Positions 53,026 through 63,540 of a DNA stretch of 64,000 nt are shown here, in pieces (position 1 is the first letter of the stretch; the number at the start of each line of letters is the position of its first letter). The DNA lies in assembly GCA_039105265.1 (NCBI GenBank), contig JAPFFF010000003.1:186001-250000 (forward strand), given 5' to 3'. Made by a program: the position numbers and the translations under genes. Source of the stretch: Tritrichomonas musculus (taxonomy: Eukaryota > Parabasalia > Tritrichomonadida > Tritrichomonadidae). Under the pieces are notes generated by a model, which searched no databases, had not been told where the DNA came from, and was given only the letters and a program-made list of their open reading frames with translations.

Positions 53026-54123
53026 ATGTTTTCATTACTTCTTGTGCTAGGAGCATCCAAATTTATCTCCTTTAAGCTTAAAAAGGAGAAGATGGATCCT
53101 GGATACCGAAGATATATCGCTCAACGTTACCATGATCGTTTCGGAGTTAGTTTAGATTCAACTCTCCCATTATGGGATTACATGAATGCCCAATATTACA
53201 CCGAAATTACAATTGGAACGCCACCACAAAAATTCAAAGTTTGCCCTGACACAGGAAGCTCAAACTTATGGGTACCTTCACAAAGCTGCTGGAGCCTTCC
53301 ATGTTGGGTTCACTCACGTTATGACTCATCAAAGAGTTCAACTTATACACCAGATGGACGTTTTGTTAATATTACTTATGGATCTGGTGAATGTTCTGGA
53401 TTTGGATCAAATGATATCGTAACTATTGGAGAAAACTCTGCAAATATGACATTTGCCGAAATGAAAACAGAAGGTTCAATTTCTTTCTTAGCAGCTACAT
53501 TTGATGGAATTATGGGTCTCGCTTTCCCACAAATTTCTGTTGGTGATATCCCACCTCCACTTAAAGTCTTCTATGATAATGGACTTATTGATAAATATCT
53601 TGTTGCATTCCGTCTTGGAAAAGAATCAGGTGAAGAGGGTGAAATTGATATTGGTGATTGGAATCCTGATGCATTTGAAGGAGAAATCACTTGGTTCCCA
53701 ACATCTAAAGAACTTTGGTGGTACTTTGAATTTGATGCAATTACATTAAATGGAACTGATACAAATCTTTGCGCTCAATTCCCCAATGGAAAATGTGCAG
53801 CAATTCTTGATACTGGAACATCAATGTTTGTTGGACCAACCAAATATATGGATGTTATCATGAAGGATATTAACATCGATGCAATGTGTCATGATCTTGA
53901 CTCAAATCCAGTTGTTGGCTTTTCAATTGGAGGAACTGAATTTACCCTCAAGCCATCTGAATATGTTATGAATGTTCAAGGAGCATGCATGCCTGGAATG
54001 ATGGGAATGGACCTTGGAGTTGATTTCTTTATTTTAGGTGATACATTCCTCCGTAAATATTATTCTATTTATGACATGAATGTTGGAGGAGCTCCTCGTC
54101 TAGGTCTTGCATTAGCTAAATAA
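53026..54123 (+). CDS. Pepsin-family aspartic protease (cathepsin D-like)
   Basis: The protein has 365 residues. It begins with a short hydrophobic signal-like segment (MFSLLLVLGASKFISF), then a brief basic propeptide. The two-lobed A1 fold is evident: YYTEITIGTPPQKFKV, catalytic Asp75 in DTGSSNLWVPS, the flap Tyr in VNITYGSGECSG, GIMGLAFPQIS, second catalytic Asp262 in AAILDTGTSMFVGP, and a C-terminal FFILGDTFLRKYYSIYDM. It is probably lysosomal or secreted. The residue before the first catalytic DTG is Pro (CPDTG) where most family members have Phe or Leu. The propeptide is shorter than in cathepsin D. Confidence 0.95.
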   Translation: MFSLLLVLGASKFISFKLKKEKMDPGYRRYIAQRYHDRFGVSLDSTLPLWDYMNAQYYTEITIGTPPQKFKVCPDTGSSNLWVPSQSCWSLPCWVHSRYDSSKSSTYTPDGRFVNITYGSGECSGFGSNDIVTIGENSANMTFAEMKTEGSISFLAATFDGIMGLAFPQISVGDIPPPLKVFYDNGLIDKYLVAFRLGKESGEEGEIDIGDWNPDAFEGEITWFPTSKELWWYFEFDAITLNGTDTNLCAQFPNGKCAAILDTGTSMFVGPTKYMDVIMKDINIDAMCHDLDSNPVVGFSIGGTEFTLKPSEYVMNVQGACMPGMMGMDLGVDFFILGDTFLRKYYSIYDMNVGGAPRLGLALAK

Positions 54124-54196
54124 ATAAAAGTGGCCTTCTTAATTATCTTTTTATTATTATAATTTAAAAAAAAAATTGCTTGAAAATTAAATATGT

Positions 54197-54916
54197 TTAC
54201 TGCTTTTGTTGTTGCTTTTCAGCTGCATCGTGATCTGCTTTAATTTGATCTTTTATAATTTTTGGATTTTCTGCTTGTGTAGCGACAATAATGTTATAAA
54301 CCCATGCAGGTATGCTTCCCATTGGGTTAGCTTGGCAGATAAACCAAAGAAGCTTATTTCCTGGTACTTTAGGATCATCCTCAACAATATATAATTGGAA
54401 ATAAATTTTTGATCTCACATTTCCAGGAACTGGTTTCATTATGTCGTCATTATCAAAGCTAGTATGCATAAAGAAACTCCGTCCATCCTTTTCATATCTT
54501 CTTCTGTAAACGAGTAAGTCACGCTTTGCAACTATCGCAACAGGTGTTTCCATGCAAATGTAGACAATAAGTGCTTCATGATCTGGATCATTTTCTTTCT
54601 CCCAAAGTATTTTCCTCCTAGCAATTCCATGTCTCTCATTTTTAGGTGTACTTTCATCAATCAAATCTAGCGGGCGAATTTTACTCATTATTTCTTCTGT
54701 GGTATATGGCATGGATATGACGGACATTATTTGATCAAATTTTTCTATTGGGTCTTTTCTAACATAAATTTGAAGATCACCATCTTTTTTTTTAAATTTC
54801 CATTCTGGAGAATCCTTTAACTTTAAAGTTGATTCAAATGCTTCTTCATGCTTTTTTGTAAGATCATCTAGAAAAGCTTGATCAATATGAATCTGTTGTT
54901 CCGATCCTTCAGTCAT
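54197..54916 (-). CDS. START-domain lipid-binding protein
   Basis: The protein has 239 residues from the ATG at 54916. A single START domain occupies nearly the whole length: SPEWKFKKKDGDLQIYVRK, IVYICMETPVAIVAKRDLLV, YEKDGRSFFMHTSFDN, 'MKPVPGNVRSKIYFQLYIVE' and 'KLLWFICQANPMGSIPAWVY', ending in a helix that would cap the lipid cavity. There is no signal peptide or membrane anchor. START proteins bind phospholipids, ceramides or sterols and move them between membranes; the ligand here is unknown. It is divergently arranged with the kinase gene and shares a promoter region of about 120 bases. Confidence 0.88.
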   Translation of the reverse strand: MTEGSEQQIHIDQAFLDDLTKKHEEAFESTLKLKDSPEWKFKKKDGDLQIYVRKDPIEKFDQIMSVISMPYTTEEIMSKIRPLDLIDESTPKNERHGIARRKILWEKENDPDHEALIVYICMETPVAIVAKRDLLVYRRRYEKDGRSFFMHTSFDNDDIMKPVPGNVRSKIYFQLYIVEDDPKVPGNKLLWFICQANPMGSIPAWVYNIIVATQAENPKIIKDQIKADHDAAEKQQQKQ

Positions 54917-55036
54917 TTTAATTTTTCTTTAGAAATAATTGATAAACGATTAAAAAAAATTCAAAAGAATTCTTATGAATTAATTCAAAAATATAAAATC
55001 ACCAAAAATCATCAAATAGCTGAAGATAACGATCAA

Positions 55037-57100
55037 ATGGAAGAATCAGATACTGTGAATGATCAATTAAATTTAGATCTTCAATTACCAGGTCAAAAAA
55101 AGCTCAGAGATTTCGAGATCGATGTAAGTAAGTATACAGAAGTCAAAGTTCTTGGAAAAGGAAGTTTTGGTATTGCTACTCTTGTCAAAGATTCAAACGG
55201 TGTCTTTTATGCACTAAAACATATATTTAATTATTCTGATGATCATCAATCTGCTTTATTGTATAAAAATGAGGTTGAAAATTTGGCTCGTTTTGACCAT
55301 CCAGCACTTATTGGATTCAGAGGTTTTGCTCTTATTGATCAAGATTCAAAAAGTGCTTATATTTTAACTGAATATTGCCAAAAAGGAGAACTTCAAGGCA
55401 TCATTGATAAAGAGTCGAAAGGATTATCTACATTAAATAATACTCAAAAGTTCATCATAATTTATGGAATTGCATTTGGTATGAAAATTCTTCATGAAAA
55501 TAATACTATTCATCTTGATATAAAGCCAGAAAACATATTTTTAAACGATGAATATGAACCAAAAATAGCTGATTTTGGTCTCTCAAAGAAAATAGATAAA
55601 GATACACTTTATCAATCAAAAACAGTAGGAACTCCTATATTTATGGCACCTGAAATTCACTCAGATAATAAGTACAGTTATGCTGCTGATGTTTATGCTT
55701 TTGCTATGCTTTTATATGTATTTTTAACAATTGAATATCCTTTTTCAAAAATCACCCAAATGTTTCAACTTGCATTAAAAGTTATAAATGGTGAAAGGCC
55801 AGATTTTCCTATTGAACTTCCCTTTTTTAAAGAATTAATTATTAATTGTTGGGATCAAGATCCTAATAAAAGACCTTCTTTTAAAGAAATTGTTCAGCGC
55901 TTAAATGATTATGATCAAATAATGGATGAATATGATCTTGATGCTGGTAAAATAGATGAATATATACAAAAATTGGAACCAAAGGCTGAAGTTCCACAGC
56001 GTCCTCAAAAGCAAAAATCACCAAGCAAATCTAAGCCAAAGCAATTAACTGCTATTCAAAAGCTTCAAAAAGCTGCCAATTCTGGAATTCCTGATGCCCA
56101 AATCAAGCTAGCTTATCGACTACAAAAAGGAGAAGGTGTTAAAATTGATCTTGAAAAAGCTGCTGATTACTTTAAAAAAGCTGCCGAAAGCGGTAAAGTT
56201 GACGCCATGGTTCAATATGGGCTTTGCCTTCTTGAAGGAAAAGGAGTTAGCCATGCTGATCCTGTCAAGGCTTCCCAAATGTTTCTCAAAGCTATAGACA
56301 AAAATGATCCAACTGCCATGTATCAATATGCTCTTCTTCTTCTTGAAGGTAATGGAGTCGAAAAAAATTATGATGAAGCGATTAAATATCTGAAACAGGC
56401 TGCTGACCAAGGAGATACTAGTGCTCAAAATAGATATGGAATGATTCTTGAATCTGAAAAAAAATATAAAGAGGCTGTTGAATATTACAAAAAATCATCT
56501 GATTATGGAGATAACATGGGAATGTATAATTATGCTGATATTCTTGAAAAAGGAGAGCATGCTGAAAAAGATGAAAAAGAAGCAGCCCGTCTCTATCGCG
56601 TATGTATCAGACGTGGATACGTACCCGCTATGGTTAAATATGGAGAAATGTTGGCAGATGGAAGAGGAGGTGTTAGAGACATTGATGAAGCTCGAAGATT
56701 ATTTGTGCATGCCATTCAAAATGGATATGCTTCAGCTTATGTTAGCTTAGGTCAATTAAATTTAAATGAAGAAAAAGATAAGGATAAAAATGAAAAAGAA
56801 GCAACAAGATTATTCAAAAAAGCAGCTGATGCTGGAAATGTTCGAGGATTGATACAATATGCAGTATCCCTTGAAGAAGGAATTGGAGTAAAGAAGGATG
56901 TTGTTAAAGCCTTAGAACTTTATCAAGAAGCAATTAAAAAAGGATCTATTATTGCTTTGACAAAGGCTGCTAGATTGCTACTTTTGGGTGAAGACGGAAT
57001 TGAAGAAGATTTGGAAACTGCTATAGATTATTTATCAACTGCCGCTGAAAATGGTGATAAAGAGGCTCAAGCTATTTTAGATGATTTAAATGAAGATTAA
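55037..57100 (+). CDS. Protein kinase fused to SEL1-like repeats
   Basis: The protein has 687 residues from the ATG at 55037. The frame is open upstream to 54878, overlapping the divergent START gene, so the start is uncertain. An initiator-like TCATTT lies at 54913. The kinase domain is at ~32-292: glycine loop VLGKGSFGIATLV, Lys in YALKHI, catalytic HLDIKPENIF, DFGLSKK and GTPIFMAPEIH. The Arg of HRD is Leu, so it is a non-RD kinase. Nine or ten SEL1 repeats of ~36 residues fill ~340-685 (e.g. 'AAESGKVDAMVQYGLCLLEG'). SEL1 arrays are scaffolds. This fusion is frequent in trichomonad kinomes, where the substrate is unknown. Confidence 0.92.
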   Translation: MEESDTVNDQLNLDLQLPGQKKLRDFEIDVSKYTEVKVLGKGSFGIATLVKDSNGVFYALKHIFNYSDDHQSALLYKNEVENLARFDHPALIGFRGFALIDQDSKSAYILTEYCQKGELQGIIDKESKGLSTLNNTQKFIIIYGIAFGMKILHENNTIHLDIKPENIFLNDEYEPKIADFGLSKKIDKDTLYQSKTVGTPIFMAPEIHSDNKYSYAADVYAFAMLLYVFLTIEYPFSKITQMFQLALKVINGERPDFPIELPFFKELIINCWDQDPNKRPSFKEIVQRLNDYDQIMDEYDLDAGKIDEYIQKLEPKAEVPQRPQKQKSPSKSKPKQLTAIQKLQKAANSGIPDAQIKLAYRLQKGEGVKIDLEKAADYFKKAAESGKVDAMVQYGLCLLEGKGVSHADPVKASQMFLKAIDKNDPTAMYQYALLLLEGNGVEKNYDEAIKYLKQAADQGDTSAQNRYGMILESEKKYKEAVEYYKKSSDYGDNMGMYNYADILEKGEHAEKDEKEAARLYRVCIRRGYVPAMVKYGEMLADGRGGVRDIDEARRLFVHAIQNGYASAYVSLGQLNLNEEKDKDKNEKEATRLFKKAADAGNVRGLIQYAVSLEEGIGVKKDVVKALELYQEAIKKGSIIALTKAARLLLLGEDGIEEDLETAIDYLSTAAENGDKEAQAILDDLNED

Positions 57101-57155
57101 ATTTCCAGAAATTTTTATAAATAAAAAATATATAAAAAAAATGAAAAAAAACTTT

Positions 57156-57226
57156 GGGTAAGCCGTGAATCGAACACGGGTCTATTGAGCCACAATCAAT
57201 AATGCTAACCATTACACTACTTACCC
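57156..57226 (-). tRNA. tRNA-His (GUG)
   Basis: The minus strand folds into a full cloverleaf: acceptor GGGTAAG paired with CTTACCC, D-arm GTGT/GCAT with loop AATGGTTA, anticodon stem ATTGA/TCAAT with loop TTGTGGC (anticodon GTG), and T-arm CCGTG/CACGG with loop TTCGATT. No intron. It is followed by a short T run for RNA polymerase III termination only after several bases. Confidence 0.93.
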
Positions 57227-57474
57227 TTCCAAAAAAAGAGAAAAATATTATTATTAAATTGAAAAATGATATTAGATCTTTTCATTTCAAACTATTATGA
57301 CTAGCTTTAAATTAAGGAAGAAAAAGCTATTTGCTTGCTATAAAAATTTAAAATTAGGGTGGCACTGGGTGGGCCAAAATTAAGAAAATGGGTCAAAAAA
57401 AAGTAAACATTTGGGTCACCATTTATCCTCTCAATTATTTGAATTGAATACGATTAAATAAGGTCAAATAATTG

Positions 57475-57475
<1 letters not shown>

Positions 57476-57520
<45 letters not shown>
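57476..57520. repeat. Poly-T tract of about 45 bases
   Basis: An uninterrupted run of T inside the TIR element. The exact length may be unreliable because of sequencing slippage. Confidence 0.8.
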
Positions 57521-57522
<2 letters not shown>

Positions 57523-58709
57523 TTTGCGAAAATCCTTACGTGGGAGCGTGCGAAGAAAAAAATTTAAAATATTGATCGGCATGGTTAATTATTCTACCAT
57601 AAAAAAAAGTTATTTGTTGAATATAAAAAAAACTGAAAATTTTGAAATAATTTTTTATCTGCTCTCTTTCAATAAAATCTGAATTTCAAAAGCATAAAAA
57701 TTTAAAGGTCGTACAACTAAATTGAATATAAAATAAAATTAAATAAATTTATATTTATCTTAATGAATAATTTAATTAATGATTATATTATATAATTTAT
57801 ATATTTTATATCATATATTATAAAATGTAATGGTTGAAATAAAGACTTTAATTAAAATTCAATATATATCGACTTCTTAAATTTTTGTATCATTTAAAAA
57901 ATATAGATGTCATTTGAATGGGTATACTATGTGTTATACAAATAATATTTTGCTTTTTGACGAAATCCTTCAGTAATTGAAATATTAGACTTTTTATATT
58001 TATGAAACCAATCAACTAAATCTGCATTTTTAGAAAAAACTGACATTTGATTTGGGATGAAATTCAAATATATTAGAAAGTAAATGCATATAAATAAAAT
58101 TGTATTCTTCATTGGGCTCCTGTAACGTCCAATTTTTTTAAAATCATCATTTAATAATTCAACAAATTCAATTTTTCTAGATTTTTTGGCTAAAAAATGA
58201 AATTTTTTTTCATTAATAATAACTATTTTTATATAACACTTAATGTTTTAAAGGCATATAAAAAGATATCAAAAGAATTAATGATTAGAATAAATTATAT
58301 AAAAAGTTATCGATATTCTAAATTTTTATTAAAGTTATAAAATTCTTATCAAAAATAATTAAAATAAATTGAGATAAAATACTCAAATTTATTTTCTGAA
58401 GAAAATTTAATATATACTTATATCCTTTTAGTTTTTATTTTAATTTGAATTATGTACGATGCAAATATTTATAAAACTAATTATTATTATAATAATATAA
58501 TATAATTAGTTTAAACAAATCAATCATTGAGTTTTACTGTAAAAATTCAGTTATACGACCTTTAAAAATTTAGTTTTTTTTCAATTTTTAATAAAATTAT
58601 TCATAAAAAGTTTATTATTCTTTTTAATTCAAAAAGATTAATATCATATATTTTTAATAGTGGAAATACTATACTCAAAAAGTTGCAAAAGAGAATCAAA
58701 AATAAATTA

Positions 58710-58750
58710 TTAAGTAGCTTTTTGAGGCTTCGCCTCAAAAAGCTACTTAA
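58710..58750. repeat. Perfect hairpin, 19-bp stem and TTC loop
   Basis: TTAAGTAGCTTTTTGAGGC, loop TTC, then the exact complement. The central GGCTTCGCC is also at the heart of the GC-rich core of the foldback element near 1347. Confidence 0.85.
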
Positions 58751-59614
58751 TCATTTATTAAATAAAATTTAATTTTATCTTGTATAAAAAAGCATGAATT
58801 CATAATATTCAACAAGGAAATGATGTTTATCATAATTATATATATCAGTTATTATTATATACTATGTAAACAAATAAATAAAATTTGGCCCATTTTGGCC
58901 CAATTATAAATGGATGGGTCAACCAAATATCGTCTGAAATCTTCAGAAAATTATCCCAAAAATTTTGGGCTAAAATGGGCCAAGTTGGGCCAAAATGGGC
59001 CAATTTTTTTTTTTTAAGCATATATATAAATTATTAATAATGAATACCTATATTTATAATATACATTACTATATTGTTTAATATCATAACTATAATGCTT
59101 TTTATATAAGATATATTTATTTTTTTAATTATTAATTTTTGTGAAAATAAAAATTATTCTCTATGAAAAGTAAAAGACATTTTGAATGAAAATTTTTATT
59201 TTAAAAGATAAATTTATCTCTTCCATTCTATGTAAATCATTAATTTTTTCATATATATTTAAATAAATAATCTAATAGCGATTTGTAAATTGATAATTTA
59301 TAACTTTATATATAGAATCAAAACAATTTGAATTGGCCCACGTTGTGACACATTAAACCCACATTTTGGCCCACATTTTTTAAAAAATGCACATTTGGGC
59401 AAATTTGACCACCCTATTTAAAATTTTATATAACACTAAATAATCAATGATTTTTTGATGTGATAAAATAAAATTCAGATTGAAATATCAATCCTAATAA
59501 AATAATAATGACAATTGGAATATATTAGAAGAAATGAATGACTAAATCAAAACAGTTTTTCTTCTAATTTTGAAAGCTCAAAGCATATTAAAATGGAAAA
59601 AAATAAAAAGTTGA

Positions 59615-61207
59615 TTAAGTTAACTGGTTAACATAGTCACTGAGATCATTGACAGGTAAGCAAAGCGTTTTATCTCTCATTAAATTATTTAAATTATTCA
59701 GTCTATCAATCAATTCATTAACACCTTTCTTTTGTCTTTCTTTCCATTGTGCTTGCCCTTCTGTAACTGCCTCTTGTAGCATATGACTTTTGTTTTTCGT
59801 GTTTAATGGTTTCGTTATGAAATCTGTAATTGGTCTAACTTTTGGAGTAACATCAATTCCATCGATATCATCATCAGCTTCTAGTTCACGAAGATCAATT
59901 GGATCGGCTTCTGTCATTGGTGTAAGGCCTGAATCTATAAACTTTTCAATTCCGCTGAATTCGAAGGGTGCAAAAGGTGCTTTTGATTTTCCTGTTAGAG
60001 ACATTTTTTCGTACTCTGATAAAGGTAGAGCTAAAACTGATGCCCTTCCGATTTCATCTGGTAATTCAGGAAGTTGAATAGGTTGTGGTCTAAGATCATA
60101 AGATGGATCAAAATCATAATATCTGATTTCGCGAGGATAATAAATAACTTTTGGTAATGGAAGAGGTCCTTCTGTTGAACTAATATTTGGCGAAATTGGT
60201 GGTGCTTCTTCTTGACTAATTATTTCTTTTGTTGTTTCATCATTCAAATCAAGTGAAGGAATTATTCTTTCTCTAACAGGTTGTTCCTCCTTAACAGTTG
60301 GGAATGATTCAGGTGGTGCAATTGGAGCAGCAACGTATGAAGTGATGTCAGTTCGAGTGAAAGGAGTAAGTTGAAAGCGTTCAACAAGACCTGGAACATA
60401 AAACTCAAATGGCTTCTCTACATGGTGTGGCTCAATATTGACAGGAGGCGTTTCTGGTAATTCCATTTGATAAGGATCAGCGAATTTTTCTTGATTTCTA
60501 CAACATTCAATTTTTAACGATAAAAGTGAATTTGCACTGAGTTTAATTTTTTCTTTTTCTTTTTCTTGTAAAGATTTGACAGCATTTGTTGTCTGGTTAA
60601 TTAAATATTGTGTCAAATCTTGAGTTCTCTTTATTGCTCTATTTCTAGTAATAATCGTAGATATAATACTCTTAAATTTATCAAGTAATGAAAACTGTGA
60701 TTCAAAATGAACATTTAATAAAGTATTAAATGTAGGAACTGTTTGGGTATCAATACGAGGGGCAGGCTCAGATGAAGCTTCTGTTGTTTTTCTATTGATC
60801 GCTTTACGGCATTCTGATTTCTCCAAAGAATCAAAGAATGTTTGTCTACCTTCGACAATTTTTTGAGCTGAATTTGAATCAAGAAGAGATTCAACAGGAG
60901 AATTGTTGCACTTCAGTTCTTTGTTACGGATAAATAAAGTTTGTTCTTCAAAAGCGCGAAGAAAAAGCAGTTCTTGTTCTTTTCTTGATTTTGAAGCGAA
61001 TTCTTGATTATAAGGAAAAAGTGGATCTTTGAAAGAGATTTCAGCGTTTGATTGAGGTTGAACTAGATTTTGAGCGCTTGACTGAGAAGGTAGAGGGGGT
61101 GATGATATAGGAGGAAGAAGAGGCTGTTCTTCTTCTGGATGTTGATCGGGCTCCGCCTCTTGAGAAACAGTTTCTTGAGGTGGATTTTCCGCTTCAGGAT
61201 TCTCCAT
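59615..61207 (-). CDS. Proline-rich coiled-coil protein, possibly axonemal (CFAP221/PCDP1-like)
   Basis: The protein has 530 residues from the ATG at 61207 (the frame runs 15 codons further to a TTG; an initiator-like TCACTT lies between). The N-terminus is disordered and Pro/Glu/Gln-rich. From ~85 to 250 a helical, basic region reads ELLFLRAFEEQTLFIRNKEL and 'RNRAIKRTQDLTQYLINQTT'. The second half is rich in Pro/Glu with β-type segments (YYDFDPSYDLRPQPIQLPEL). The 'F-x-x-Q-x-x-x-x-R-x-x-E-L-K' region recalls the radial-spoke/central-pair protein PCDP1, but the match is weak and from memory. Treat the function as open. Confidence 0.7.
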   Translation of the reverse strand: MENPEAENPPQETVSQEAEPDQHPEEEQPLLPPISSPPLPSQSSAQNLVQPQSNAEISFKDPLFPYNQEFASKSRKEQELLFLRAFEEQTLFIRNKELKCNNSPVESLLDSNSAQKIVEGRQTFFDSLEKSECRKAINRKTTEASSEPAPRIDTQTVPTFNTLLNVHFESQFSLLDKFKSIISTIITRNRAIKRTQDLTQYLINQTTNAVKSLQEKEKEKIKLSANSLLSLKIECCRNQEKFADPYQMELPETPPVNIEPHHVEKPFEFYVPGLVERFQLTPFTRTDITSYVAAPIAPPESFPTVKEEQPVRERIIPSLDLNDETTKEIISQEEAPPISPNISSTEGPLPLPKVIYYPREIRYYDFDPSYDLRPQPIQLPELPDEIGRASVLALPLSEYEKMSLTGKSKAPFAPFEFSGIEKFIDSGLTPMTEADPIDLRELEADDDIDGIDVTPKVRPITDFITKPLNTKNKSHMLQEAVTEGQAQWKERQKKGVNELIDRLNNLNNLMRDKTLCLPVNDLSDYVNQLT

Positions 61208-61217
61208 AACGAATGAA

Positions 61218-61223
61218 AAGTGA
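61218..61223 (-). promoter_or_regulatory. Initiator-like TCACTT
   Basis: On the minus strand TCACTT matches TCAYTW and ends about ten bases upstream of the ATG at 61207. It supports that start over the upstream TTG. Confidence 0.45.
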
Positions 61224-61447
61224 CAAAAATTTCCGTTTATTTTTTGATTCAATTACCACAACAATTCTGTTATCATATATTCACTTTGGTAAAATAATAA
61301 TATAATTATTATTCTCGTAATTAAATCTCTATATTTGTCATTTCAATGCCTTTACAGCTCCTTGAAATAAAAAAAAAATAATAATGATTATTATTCAAAC
61401 TCAAAAAAAAAAAAAAAAAAAAAAAGCAGAAGCATATCCCATTTTGT

Positions 61448-62653
61448 TTATTCAGCGTTAATCTTATGTTCGGTTTGAAATCCGATTGGAACTTCTCCAC
61501 CGTATCTAACACCAATTAAAAGTGCTTTAGTGACAATTTCCTTAGGAATACCGCTTAAATCTGCATTTGCTTTACTGAGAAGACGAATTAAATCAATTTG
61601 TTGTGATGTAATTGTTCCATTATTACTGTTTTCAACAATTGTTTTGAATAAGTTAGTTTGATTATTAACAATATCGAGAAATTCAGCCTGTGGAAGTTCT
61701 GCAAGTCTCTTCAAAAGCTTATTGGCAAGCGCCCAATGCACGCGATTGCAGAGTAATGTTGCTGCACGTTTTGGCTCTACATCAGAATCAAGTTCATGAA
61801 ATGATGCTAGTGAACTAGTAACTTCAGTTGGATTCTTTGAGGTAATGTGTTTAGTAACAATTCCTGCAGCGAGTGGAGATTGAGCTTTAATCTTTGATAA
61901 TAATCGATATAGTTCAACTGAAGTTAATTTTCTGTGTGAAGTGGTAGCTGCATGTGCAAGTTTACTAATAACTTCTTCGCTAGCAAAAGCATTATTAATT
62001 TCAGCGATTTGAATTCCATTTGTGAATATTTGACGAAGTGTATAAATAGCTGGGAAAAGATCAATTCTTTCGGCTTGATCACCATCTTCTTTTGAAATTG
62101 ATGAATCAATGTAAGATGCAAGGATTGGGACAAACTGTTTAGGAAGTGAGGCACTAAATTCAGTAGCAAGTTGGATGATGAATTCGGAAACAGCAAGAAC
62201 TGATAAGTGATTATCTAAATCTTCGGCAATATTTGGGAAATGAGATAAATAGGATCCATTTGAATTTCTCAATAAATGAACAAAAACTCGCTGAAAATGT
62301 CCTGCGCAAATAGTATCCCATTCATCAGTAGAACTTAAAAAGTTCTTGAAAAATTGTTCAAGTGTCGCTGATTTGAGAAGTTGTTGAGCATAATTAGACC
62401 CACAAGTTAAAGTTTCCGTAGCAATTCGAGAAATTTTGTTGTAATTTTCGTGTTTTTCATTCTTCATTGTCATAGACCATTCGCACAATTCACCAATAAT
62501 TTTCTCTTGAGATAAATATCTGATAAGATCAGCATTGTTTGTTCGAAGTTCTTGAAGCATATTTCCTTCTTGAAGGACATCACAAAGTGGAGAATTTGGA
62601 TTATTTAAAAGTTCTGTAAGTGGATCTTCTTCTTGATCATCCCAAAAAGACAT
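61448..62653 (-). CDS. SAPS-domain regulatory subunit of PP6/Sit4-type phosphatase
   Basis: The protein has 401 residues. The opening MSFWDDQEEDPLTELLNNPN, then 'LQEGNMLQELRTNNADLIRY' and LSQEKIIGELCEWSMTMKN, follow the SAPS pattern (leucine acidic lead, LQE, K/N-x-x-L-I-x-F/Y-L). Alpha-helical HEAT-like segments continue: HFPNIAEDLDNHLSVLAVSE and FIIQLATEFSASLPKQFVP. It is shorter than yeast SAP or human PP6R proteins because it lacks the long C-terminal tail. These subunits target PP6-type phosphatases in cell-cycle and nutrient signalling. Confidence 0.8.
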   Translation of the reverse strand: MSFWDDQEEDPLTELLNNPNSPLCDVLQEGNMLQELRTNNADLIRYLSQEKIIGELCEWSMTMKNEKHENYNKISRIATETLTCGSNYAQQLLKSATLEQFFKNFLSSTDEWDTICAGHFQRVFVHLLRNSNGSYLSHFPNIAEDLDNHLSVLAVSEFIIQLATEFSASLPKQFVPILASYIDSSISKEDGDQAERIDLFPAIYTLRQIFTNGIQIAEINNAFASEEVISKLAHAATTSHRKLTSVELYRLLSKIKAQSPLAAGIVTKHITSKNPTEVTSSLASFHELDSDVEPKRAATLLCNRVHWALANKLLKRLAELPQAEFLDIVNNQTNLFKTIVENSNNGTITSQQIDLIRLLSKANADLSGIPKEIVTKALLIGVRYGGEVPIGFQTEHKINAE

Positions 62654-62934
62654 CGCTATATGCCACTTTTTTATTATTCACCTTAAAGGATAAATCAAAA
62701 TTTTTTTTTGAAATCTGAAAATGAATCTACTCAGGTTTAAACTTTAAATAAATCTATAGAGCAACAATAGCATTTCAATTTTGGATTTTAAAGAATAATA
62801 TTTATCATTTTCACTCAAAGGCATTTCTGTTTTTGTTTCTAAAATAGCAAAATGCTTGCTTTTGATATGAAACAGAATAAAAGAAAACTGTGAAATGAGT
62901 GTATGGGATGGTTAGTAATATATAATTAGGGGGA

Positions 62935-63540
62935 TTCCAGTATTTAACCCAACAAAAAAAATAAGATGTTGTCACTGTTGTCCTTCATGGTCACTGCCTT
63001 CAACATCATTTGTAGATTATCATCATACTCATTATCAAATGATATTACCCTATTTTAATAAATTTGTCAAAAAAGCTTCTCTTAGTTATAATATCTAATT
63101 TACCATGCTTAAATCCAATCGTAAATGGACTCAATATACTATCATACTTTTCAATGATCATTCTCCACAAAACCATATTTTGATGTCCAATATTTTGACT
63201 AATTTTAGAAGTGCCCAATGATCAGTCAGACTAGCTATATGCTGTCCTAGTAGTTTCAAGGTAAATAGTTTTAGGTCTTTATTATTTTCCACATCATCAA
63301 TGAAAAACCAGCGTCGAAAAAACTCTGGCTCTGAATTCTTTGTAGCTAAGCCTTTTTTTTAAGTCATTGTATTCCTCTTGTAATTCTCAATAAATATATT
63401 CTCACTCTCCTCATATATTTGTTAATGTCTTCAGTTGAAATTTACCGAATTTTTACACAATTATCTTTATATCCTTTTTCAGGTGAGTCGCCACACTACT
63501 TTATCATCAAATATGTAGCAAATGAATGAAACAATAGAAT
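62935..63540 (-). pseudogene. Decayed host-like gene, unidentified
   Basis: The minus strand gives protein-like pieces in shifting frames: GDSPEKGYKDNCVKIR (near 63480), then EPEFFRRWFFIDDVENNKDL and LLGQHIASLTDHWALLKL (63330-63200), then RMIIEKYDSILSPFTIGFKH (about 63175-63120) and DNEYDDNLQMMLKAVTM near 63000. Codon use is host-like. At least two frame changes and several stops separate them. I do not recognise the family. Confidence 0.5.

Larger units (their letters stand above)
57357..59414. mobile_element. TIR element, 2058 bp, no intact gene
   Basis: The outer ends read TA then GGGTGG in inverted orientation, followed by subterminal GGGCCAAAAT and GGGTCAA motifs repeated in both arms (57370-57415, 58890-59010, 59330-59400). 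The body is AT-rich, with a long T tract and a 19-bp hairpin. No transposase relic was recognised. The GGGCCA/GGGCAA subterminal style resembles the dead Tc1/mariner element at 45704-48083, so the two may be related families. Confidence 0.65.

Noticed and set aside
57927-58112. 61-codon minus-strand frame with a signal-peptide-like start
   Set aside because: Hydrophobic starts are expected from T-rich DNA. It lies inside a TIR element and has no further support.
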